Source: Desulfatibacillum aliphaticivorans DSM 15576
GTDB lineage: Bacteria; Desulfobacterota; Desulfobacteria; Desulfobacterales; Desulfatibacillaceae
Direction: 5' to 3'
Assembly (NCBI RefSeq): GCF_000429905.1
Contig: NZ_AUCT01000006.1
Location: 124,001-188,000 of the forward strand
Length of the DNA: 64,000 bases
Of the stretch, positions 59,301 to 64,000 are shown one piece after another. The position numbers and the translations under genes are program-made. Position 1 is the first letter of the stretch. Each line of letters starts with the position of its first letter. The notes under the pieces are model-generated. The model worked only from the letters and a program-made list of their open reading frames with translations, had not been told where the DNA came from and did not search any database.

Positions 59301-62300
59301 ATTGTGGTCCGGGTCTTCGCCCGTAAATGTACCTATCAGGGTTCCCGCTTCCGAGTTTTCCGTGACCGTTTTGGAGTCCAGGGAAAAGCTCTCCATGGGG
59401 AACTGCACATCGTTGATGGTAACGACAAAGGTTCTTTCGTATGTCAGGCCGCCCAGATCCCTGGTTTGAATCGTTAGCTGCTCCGCATGCCCGGGAGTGT
59501 ATACGAGCTTGGAAGCGTCCGCTGCCAGGAGCTTGTCCGAGGCGATTTGGAAGCCCCCGCCCGTGGAGTCGCTTAAAAGAGTGTAGCTGTGGTAATCATC
59601 GTTGACGTCCGGATCGTCCGTTGTAAGCGTTGCCACAACGGTTCCTGCGGGCGTTCCTTCATCCACGTCGGTGGAGGAAAGATGAAGCCCGTAAGGCGGA
59701 TCATTCGTGTCTTCCACCTCGATGGTAAAGGCTTTGACTACTCCCCGAGGCGGAGTTCCGTCGTCCACGCAATAGATTTCCATGTCGTAGCTGGGCCAGA
59801 CTTCGTAATTTAAGGCTGCGTTGACAATCAGCCGCCACTGGGCGCCCGACTGTTCCAGGACAAAATGGTTTTCGCCGCCCGAGGCGATGGACATGATATG
59901 GGATTGGCCCTCGTCCTGGTCGTCCGCCGTAAACCAGCCCACGATTTCGCCGGTGGGCACATTTTCCGGGATGGGATAATTGGCGCCTGTAAATTTAATA
60001 TCGGGCGTGTCGTTGGAGTCTTCCACCAGAATGCCGAAATCCTGCTCATAAGACTTGGGAGGCACGCCGTTGTCCGTAACGCGAATGCGCACCACGTTGG
60101 ACGTGGCCGTCTCAAAATCGATTTTTGCGCTGTCGCTGATGACGAGTTTATCGCCGATTATGGCGTAGCCGCCGCCCGAATCATCGGAGGCGATTTCATA
60201 AACATGGGTCTGGGCCGGGTTGTAGTCGTCCACGGTAATCACGCCGATTACCTGCCCGTTTACCACCTCGTTCTCCGTGACCGTAAACCCGGTCAACTCG
60301 CCGTTCAAATACAGCCGTTCCGGCGCGTAATTGACTCCGGGAGTGACGGTGATGACCAGGCCCTTTTCGATTTGGTATCTGGGCGTCCCAAAGTCTCCGT
60401 CGGCGGTCCAGCCATCTTCCATATAGCCGGAATCCACGCTGCGGATGGTCACGGTATGGGTTGTGGGCCGTCCTTCATAAATGAGCACGTTGGGATTGCC
60501 CACCACCAGGATGTTATCCACCAGGGCGAAACCGCCCAGAGAGGTATCGCCCACGATTAGGTATTGGTGCGTGTCCTCAAGCCCGTCTTCGTCCACCGTG
60601 GACAAAGAGCCCACGAGGCTGCCCGCGTCCGCGAATTCCACCACGCTGGAGTTGCTGATGGTAATGTCCGTGGGAGGATCGTTGGCGTTGATGACGTTGA
60701 CGACGAAATCCTCCTCGTAATACAGGGGCGGAGTACCTTCGTCCGTGGCCCGGATGCGCAGGGTGACGGTTTGGTTTTCCTCGTAATTGATTTTGGAGGC
60801 GTCATCCGTCCACAGAAAGGCGCCTTCGATTTTAAAGGCCCCGTCCAAGGGATCGGAAGCGATGGAGTAATTTACCGCCTTATCCAGATCCGGGTCTGTG
60901 GAGCTGATAAAAGCGATGTAGCCTCCCTGGCCCTCGCCGAAGCCGGTCCTTTCGTTGACGGTATGGCCGCCGGTGAACTCAATGTCCGTAGGCGCTTCGT
61001 TGACGTCGTTGATGATGATCTGCAAGTCGCCCGTGTACTCCAAGGCCATGGAGTCCAAAACCCTTATGGTCAGGGTGTAATACCTGGGGTATCCGTCCAA
61101 GGCTTCGTAATTCAGCTTGCTGCTGTCGTTCACCTCAACCCGGCCGTCGTTATGAATCAAAAAGGCGCCGCCCGAGTCGTCCGCCATGAGTGAAAAAATA
61201 TGAGTGTCGTTCTCGTCCGTGTCCACGGCCGTCAATTGTCCGACAATGGTTCCATTGGGCGTGTTTTCATCCACCCCTTCCGGGGTCATGAAAATGCCTG
61301 TGGGCGCTGAGTCAACGACGTCGGACAGATCAATATAGAGGGTCTTCTCTACGTACTTCGTGTTTGTTCCGCTGGGGATTCCGCTGTCCGTACACCGAAC
61401 CCTGACCCAGCATTCCGGCTGGGTGTCGTAATCCAGCAGGGAGCCGTCACTAACGGAGACGTATCCTTTATATTGGTCGTAGGGGCCGACGGAAAAAGCT
61501 CCCGAAGGGCTGTCCGCGATTTTGGTGTAGGTGTAGGTCTGGCCCTCGTCCTCATCCACGGCTTTTAGCCTGAATATTAAGGTGTTGTTGGAACTGTCTT
61601 CCGGGATGGGAGTACCGTCGTAAGAGGGTACAATATCCGTTGGCGCGTCGTTTTTATTGACCAGGTTGACCGTAAGGGTGCGGTCCAGATACAGGGCGGG
61701 GGACCCGGAATCCGTGGTGCGGATGGTTACGGTAATCACGGAGTTGACTTCGTAGTTCCAATAGGAGTTATCGCCGACGACCAGGTTTTCGCCCGATACG
61801 GCGAAGGCGCCTCCTCCCACGCTGTCCGTTATTACAGAGTAGGTGAAGGTCTGTCCTGCGTCTTCATCCACAGTGGAAAGAGTGGTGACGAACTTGCCTG
61901 CATTGACGTTTTCATTGATTTCCGGAACGTCCGGGGTGCATGTGAGTTCCGTGGGCTGCTCGTTGACGTCCTGGACGTAAATTTCCAGCGTCTCCTCCCA
62001 GGCCAGTCCGCCGGGGTCCTGGGTTTGCAGGGTAATTGTATGGGTGATCTGGGTTTCGTAGTTCAGCAGAGCGGCGTCCGCAGCATAAATTTTGTCATCG
62101 TCCAGATAAAAACAGCCGCCGTCGTCATCCACCAAAGTGTAGGTGAAATCCGCGTCATTGTTGGGATCCTGGGTGGCCAGGGTTCCAACCAGGGTTCCGG
62201 CCGGAGAGTTTTCCTCCACCGTGTTGGGCGAAAGGCTGATTCCCGTGGGCCTGTCGTTGGCGGCGTCCAGAACCTGAATGACAAAATCCTTGTCAAGCGT

Positions 62301-64000
62301 ATATCCCACGCCGCCCAAATCCCTGGTTCTGACCGTGATGGTATGCTGGGAGGCGGCTTCGTAATCCAGCAGGAGTTCGTCCGCTACAACCAGTTGATCG
62401 TCCGACAAAGCGAATCGGCCGCCGGCGTCATCCACCAACTCGTAGGTGAATGTATCGCCTTCATCCGGGTCCTCGGCGGCAAAAGTTCCGATTACCGTAC
62501 CGGTAGGCGCTCCCTCCTCCACGGTTGCGGAGGAAAGGTTGATGTCCGTGGGGGATTCATTTAAGTCAATGTCATACTTGGCGGCCAGATATTGGTTTAC
62601 CTGCTCCCTTTCCTCATCGCTGAGCACCCGTGAGTACAAGATGACTTCCGAGACCATTCCATTAAATTGATTGGTGTAAATGGAGCCTTCCGCCATGTAT
62701 TTCAGGTATCCCAGGCTGTATGCCTCTGTGGAAGCCGGGGAAGGATAAGTGCGTTCGTCCACCGGAATGGCGTCCAGGAAGGCCAGGGCGGTCTCCCCGT
62801 TTTTCACGGCGTTTCCAATTTTTTGTTGATGGGGGGCCATGTAGGCGTCGTCCCCATGCCCCGGATAAGACGGGCCGTTCATGAAGTATGACAGGAAATT
62901 GCCGTCGCTCGCGCCTATGAACACGCTGGGGGTTGATGCAGGATATTGACCCGCCACAAAGGCGGGGTAGCCAAAATAGTTGTAGCCGTTCTCAAAATTC
63001 TTCATGACGACAAACACATCGGCCGTATCGTCGACCGCTATGTCCGTAATTCCGTCCAGGCCCTGGTGCAAATCCTGGTCATCATCTCCTTGAAAATAGA
63101 CGCTGTAAATATGCATGACCTGGCTCGGCTCCAGGCATAACGTGGTGGTGAACACTGTATTGGCGTCTTCATAATATCCGTCGGCTATGAAATCCCAGGT
63201 TTCTACGTTGTAGATTTCCCAACCCATATCCGTGGGATTGTCGTCCGTTGTAAAGACGACTTGCACGCTGCTTTCGCTCGGATCGCACCCTTCTCCGCCT
63301 GCAGGCGCGCTGAAATACATGCTTGTGAAATCCTCGAACGCCGTTCCTGAGATAACCGTCTCGCCGTTTACGATGACTTGATATCCTCCGGATCCGTTGT
63401 CGCAGCAGTAGCCGTCATCATCGTCGCACCAGAGAAAAAATTCATATCCGCTTTCTTTTAATATATCGCCGGAGGGGGCCTGATCCAGGTCGTACTGCAC
63501 GGCGTGGGCGCCGTTCCCGCTGGCGTCCTCCCATTTATAAACCTGTCCTGTGCTATCCACGATGTGGACGCCGTAATCTCCTTTTAACCAGAGGCTCAAA
63601 CCGTCGGAAGGAATGTCAGTAACCGAAGGCGGAGAGCCAGTGGACCCATTATCTATCAGACAGACGTCCCCATCCGTAAAATCGCCGTTCGTAGAGGGGT
63701 AGTAGCTTCCTGGATATTGGTAGCCGTGAAGCGTAACTCCCCACTCGGACTGGATGGAGTCGTCATCCAAAAGCTCCAGGCGAAAGATCTTGTCGCTGGA
63801 GCCCACATTTAGAGCGACGGTATAAACATCCGCGAGGGCGGAGGAATTCGGGCTAATGGAGGCAATCTGAACCTCGGAGCAGTCCCCGGACAAAGATTGC
63901 ACGTGGAAATCCGAAGCGTCCACCCCGGCGACTTGCTGGCTGAAGGTCACGGTGTAGGTTACTACGGTGGTGTCTGTGATGGGGTTTTCGTCATTCAGAA
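50373..64000 (-). CDS. Giant surface protein with about 17 cadherin-like repeats (5' end beyond window)
   Basis: The frame is open for more than 4,540 codons from the right edge to TAA-type stop 50373; no true start is visible. In protein order (descending coordinates): a LamG-like segment (about 63630-62580; VSEVILYSRVLSDEE); about 17 cadherin-like repeats of about 106 residues (62570-57180), many opening N-x-x-PT-D-I and holding calcium-type motifs such as DPDEGDTF and LDYE; a non-repetitive region of about 1,050 residues (57180-54010); Fn3-like domains (to 53380); a charged helical linker; putative-Ig domains (53000-51930); a TSP3-type calcium stretch (DLDADNMNDAWED); three PKD-like domains (51730-50900); and a choice-of-anchor-U-like end with a final GGCFI tail. 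It is probably an adhesin or surface-layer protein stiffened by calcium. Confidence 0.88.
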   Translation of the reverse strand, partial: LNDENPITDTTVVTYTVTFSQQVAGVDASDFHVQSLSGDCSEVQIASISPNSSALADVYTVALNVGSSDKIFRLELLDDDSIQSEWGVTLHGYQYPGSYYPSTNGDFTDGDVCLIDNGSTGSPPSVTDIPSDGLSLWLKGDYGVHIVDSTGQVYKWEDASGNGAHAVQYDLDQAPSGDILKESGYEFFLWCDDDDGYCCDNGSGGYQVIVNGETVISGTAFEDFTSMYFSAPAGGEGCDPSESSVQVVFTTDDNPTDMGWEIYNVETWDFIADGYYEDANTVFTTTLCLEPSQVMHIYSVYFQGDDDQDLHQGLDGITDIAVDDTADVFVVMKNFENGYNYFGYPAFVAGQYPASTPSVFIGASDGNFLSYFMNGPSYPGHGDDAYMAPHQQKIGNAVKNGETALAFLDAIPVDERTYPSPASTEAYSLGYLKYMAEGSIYTNQFNGMVSEVILYSRVLSDEEREQVNQYLAAKYDIDLNESPTDINLSSATVEEGAPTGTVIGTFAAEDPDEGDTFTYELVDDAGGRFALSDDQLVVADELLLDYEAASQHTITVRTRDLGGVGYTLDKDFVIQVLDAANDRPTGISLSPNTVEENSPAGTLVGTLATQDPNNDADFTYTLVDDDGGCFYLDDDKIYAADAALLNYETQITHTITLQTQDPGGLAWEETLEIYVQDVNEQPTELTCTPDVPEINENVNAGKFVTTLSTVDEDAGQTFTYSVITDSVGGGAFAVSGENLVVGDNSYWNYEVNSVITVTIRTTDSGSPALYLDRTLTVNLVNKNDAPTDIVPSYDGTPIPEDSSNNTLIFRLKAVDEDEGQTYTYTKIADSPSGAFSVGPYDQYKGYVSVSDGSLLDYDTQPECWVRVRCTDSGIPSGTNTKYVEKTLYIDLSDVVDSAPTGIFMTPEGVDENTPNGTIVGQLTAVDTDENDTHIFSLMADDSGGAFLIHNDGRVEVNDSSKLNYEALDGYPRYYTLTIRVLDSMALEYTGDLQIIINDVNEAPTDIEFTGGHTVNERTGFGEGQGGYIAFISSTDPDLDKAVNYSIASDPLDGAFKIEGAFLWTDDASKINYEENQTVTLRIRATDEGTPPLYYEEDFVVNVINANDPPTDITISNSSVVEFADAGSLVGSLSTVDEDGLEDTHQYLIVGDTSLGGFALVDNILVVGNPNVLIYEGRPTTHTVTIRSVDSGYMEDGWTADGDFGTPRYQIEKGLVITVTPGVNYAPERLYLNGELTGFTVTENEVVNGQVIGVITVDDYNPAQTHVYEIASDDSGGGYAIIGDKLVISDSAKIDFETATSNVVRIRVTDNGVPPKSYEQDFGILVEDSNDTPDIKFTGANYPIPENVPTGEIVGWFTADDQDEGQSHIMSIASGGENHFVLEQSGAQWRLIVNAALNYEVWPSYDMEIYCVDDGTPPRGVVKAFTIEVEDTNDPPYGLHLSSTDVDEGTPAGTVVATLTTDDPDVNDDYHSYTLLSDSTGGGFQIASDKLLAADASKLVYTPGHAEQLTIQTRDLGGLTYERTFVVTINDVQFPMESFSLDSKTVTENSEAGTLIGTFTGEDPDHNASIQYTLTDNPGDAFRIVIDELQVNLQSAFDFEASPTLSITVEAEDLSDQGAFAPLTKSFTIELQNANDPPTDISLDGNQAGENWADGTVIGAFTTADEDGSLDRHEYTLITDPTNGGFAIDGENLVVGDSSLLTYDSENPTRTIRVSSADSGFMEEGWTEEGKNGTPRYSTVKNLAVWVVPEINTAPYSIALSSNTVPENTLEYEVGTLSVQDDNATQSHTFEIVSYSSGGAFVIEGDRLIARYIGWIDYETAQSHVVRIKATDDGVPAMSCEKDITINVEDKNEPAYLEFDGDDNIDENAAVPAYLGMLTVLEPDAGQSATLTIQPPWDSYFRTEKWGENEDGDEMFSLFLDQSISSAEHPQINLYITTLDDGAPPISSTTGFLFLMDPGENTAPLYIQINGSVATTIPEDAWANDLVGTLTAVDANPAQTHTFTLLDDADGRFYLDGDEVRVAEGADLDYETYGGFTIQVRATDNGEPPLYLDQPIIINLEDATDPPTDVNVFTLLNPVREDRPIGTIIARIDITDPDAVNAYTYEIQGAGYDDFTIQETNRVPYLVTAKALDHAVMPTYTLGIIIHDGNYDASAQYTVEVTRVDFPTTSLEFTLLDGGSAIDVEECRKYTGNVHVGELSAQDGNGDAILNYELTEDANGRFAVYGHSLWITEGAEFDFEARQVYVLEAKAWDLYDEEEMYTLANVTVRVGDVVSETMTVGNVQFLTDSIQTLDGDGDALDEPVMTSSPVWMRHTDDAVKYDLKTINTNNKPIVITGTQVLFSGPVTYMNIADLWYGSAYWDGEEYVYDLLPGDVDLFTGPCRLDADQMVFTPVNPDDGPVLCGFSTIVDAIQYKESYIFGEYNPPRFSMVFDGTLLADGGDYPMPFTGLGICPDAGIRFITEENASLSFSGLTISGISWSDFIFNPAWERLETPETFYLGNFTDYKALTLDNLEFYADYPPTMDGASFMAGIDVIELEGVSMKDNSIKGNGQGSDFFLKNVLLDWDYGGVAVFDNGYFQTDYWNGIFPAGLTNDKGLYFDSLDIATYDGHEVFHMDDVNYCIPKVGYGRTISFTQATSEFSTLDWEFGAGHTYMDDIYFDSATDTQHGGDVYSDFSLNTANMDFSGAMNSGNGKLDPAEDALEITLYGGPIYPTPTLMRFPDAGVDWNLLGLPYYLYFENLELYKGYDSSTGQEELFVKLPAGVLDIAGVEYDQQGSYFTNRGLEIPSPDMHAASQWDMKNGSVLIDNVLIHKDGITWENPSVTISGFDMPILSIEPMPSRDGMQINCAPGFNFLGETLTLDDMEMQYPKPDLEDIILGLDGGFSIPRIKAKGVGVAGIIVQIDFDPQTYFKFGGGIVLPFWTPAAGTVEESGQGISGWVAFRDGKFDGIFIKVIGMNIPLGDSGVYMQDIGIGLEGTAGKYQPPNDMHCEEVSEYLVSDGEICWPRSLVFVGEIRFTGGPAQKVGPVSVAMLAGLVEFTTDIGGAIKLEGTIQLMGIADIAGAKVLVIFSGAQQGVMFSAYMPIYQYFTGAGGIYITFDGWVSGYARISLKIPDNIPLAGGFEFAGVGCNFDNEGIGGNASVLGIFSIGFRVDAEGFHAPVKGVTETLEWENPYNQPQYWTQEDRKGDSGDYPAQARFQMGTNLIQLSKHYSLDNAEDGFRKSDKDFTGDTVELELPAGDPIIIRLNYELEGGDPHYTLTSPSGTVYTPEANPFDTDNPADVMYRGNAAAMEACYFLSNPEGGTYTASITSPATLGQYIVEVIAINKAPSIDITDAYSDGQTIYVEWDQIDEDDPVTTTLYLANERDINKHIGSQYAQVPVDTAGAHSLNHTYDLIENPVASRYYWIMAKIDDGKNAARFAYSDEPIYVPDLDAPPSIENIRVEVQDESTALVTWDLLEDESIIGYRIVWTDDLEDPNYKYDQTETEQNLDNSLLGASLVTDLTPGKRYRFSVAAIKEIETSETTRANKYEIVSEAAQILMGAKALDEDLTYGMEDEDTEFRKEDLESQVVLAEPNSVDAKLALNRAESIVRIKEGGRLDLDNDQVKALAEHAVHLAANTEVQRRGFSNRKTKEETDDTVKTRAVESPFENSVTVLMINHDAVNNVPVITSTPKRDVVQAGSTFTYQVQAYDPDGDALSYLVSDDGGATGIEVSDAGLVSWTPTEEQTGTWTVTIAVQDDQLAESSQTFYIYVAGMPPEASASIISDPRVFVSAGALFSYQLVVESDNKQTAVEFSLLKAPAGMTIDANTGLVTWQTAAPGDIGTYEISVMARQGDLEDVQTFTLQVQNIPPVITGQANALTTPEETPLTVAFGDILVQDDQSYPDDFRMLVGAGNNYSYADTTITPNTDFNGVLSVPVQVYDGLDASDWFNLVVTVTAVNDIPLIIGQEDLSIAAGQSREITLNDLTVEDPDNTYPDDFTLQVLSGDHYTVNGTTVVKDADYSGPLTIGVRVNDSQADSPVFELYAPDSDDLDADNMNDAWEDQYGLDSSIDDSDGDLDSDGVDNLTEYNCQTAPNDPASRPYAPMAWAYCPATADPGAEVVLDGMGSSDFNGDALTYQWTQLSGESVEIMDAQSPKAWFTAPAQTGGALEFALTVRDYCQESTRTCIVNVTAADDPPTASAGADQTVSANATVTLDGSASSDARKGIASYLWEQVGGPEVVLAGEDTATTAFTAPTVLEAGAALEFRLTVANEQGFKAQDFCIVNVTGANAPPTANAGADLDVAEGANVILNGSASSDPEGGVLYFWRQVSGPSVCLSDPTAQTPAFVAPSVAASGAAVEMELIVLDDQGLMASGGLIIQIADNGLEGFDENVTPFESFDGKAIGVCALEGGVTYLDSIDPASITDETNRPDHLMCGLIDVEMRAYQPGDRVSFKVTLPEPASASCRWYKYSAALGWYDFSRDLISGGAGDGAEFSQDRTQVTVYITDNGPYDDDPTQAIVRDPSGAGTKTAASQDKGKVAADFGKEDGGCFIQSLIH

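Noticed and set aside
57180..62570. Microsatellite or assembly-type repeat explanation for the cadherin region
   Set aside because: Repeat units differ strongly in nucleotide sequence and keep a single open frame, so they are protein-domain repeats rather than DNA-level repeats.

Overview
The window looks like chromosome from a Gram-negative deltaproteobacterium (Desulfobacterota), most likely an anaerobic sulfate reducer of the Desulfatibacillum type. This is inferred from moderately GC-rich codon use, archaeal-type split glutamate synthase genes, DUF362 and flavodoxin-fold redox proteins, many hybrid histidine kinases, and very large secreted proteins carrying dockerin or 'choice-of-anchor' ends. 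No rRNA, tRNA, CRISPR array, phage or insertion sequence was recognised.

Layout. (1) 1-8459 is a nitrogen-assimilation block. A minus-strand operon encodes a class II glutamine amidotransferase, a ferredoxin-fused FMN glutamate synthase subunit, and a GXGXG-GltD fusion cut by the left edge. Next come a decayed 3' copy and an intact copy of a second FMN glutamate synthase gene. A GAF-ANTAR RNA-binding antiterminator is transcribed divergently from the intact copy. The leader of that copy holds two stem-loops whose six-base loops both fit the ANTAR rule (A at position 1, G at position 4). The second overlaps an intrinsic terminator, so a complete antitermination switch lies beside its probable regulator. 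(2) 8487-13619 holds an AT-richer orphan gene, then a three-gene cassette of unknown purpose: an 827-residue unknown protein, a phosphatidylserine-decarboxylase-like enzyme and an Lgt-like membrane enzyme. (3) 13620-15026 holds a REP-like palindrome, a relic of an ABC ATPase, an SDR dehydrogenase and a bidirectional terminator. (4) 15067-24404 holds a 2243-residue secreted dockerin protein and a PAS hybrid histidine kinase. (5) 24702-29293 is a sulfotransferase cluster: two membrane-anchored arylsulfotransferase-like propellers, a small membrane protein and a nucleotide-type sulfotransferase. (6) 29771-32603 encodes DUF362, flavodoxin-fold and DUF3786 proteins. (7) 32614-35937 encodes a single-chain biotin-dependent acyl-CoA carboxylase. 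(8) 36446-39258 encodes RtcB2 and PrfH, an RNA ligase and peptide-release-factor homologue pair linked to ribosome repair, and a secreted thermonuclease. (9) 39618-50131 is a signalling block with three hybrid kinases, an orphan solute-binding protein and a REC-GGDEF diguanylate cyclase. (10) 50373-64000 is a giant surface protein of more than 4,540 codons with about 17 cadherin-like repeats, cut by the right edge.

The strongest candidate for a complete, under-described system is the ANTAR switch on glutamate synthase. Next are the unknown/PSD-like/Lgt-like cassette, the sulfotransferase cluster and RtcB2-PrfH. All family assignments come from motifs read by eye, and no database search was run.
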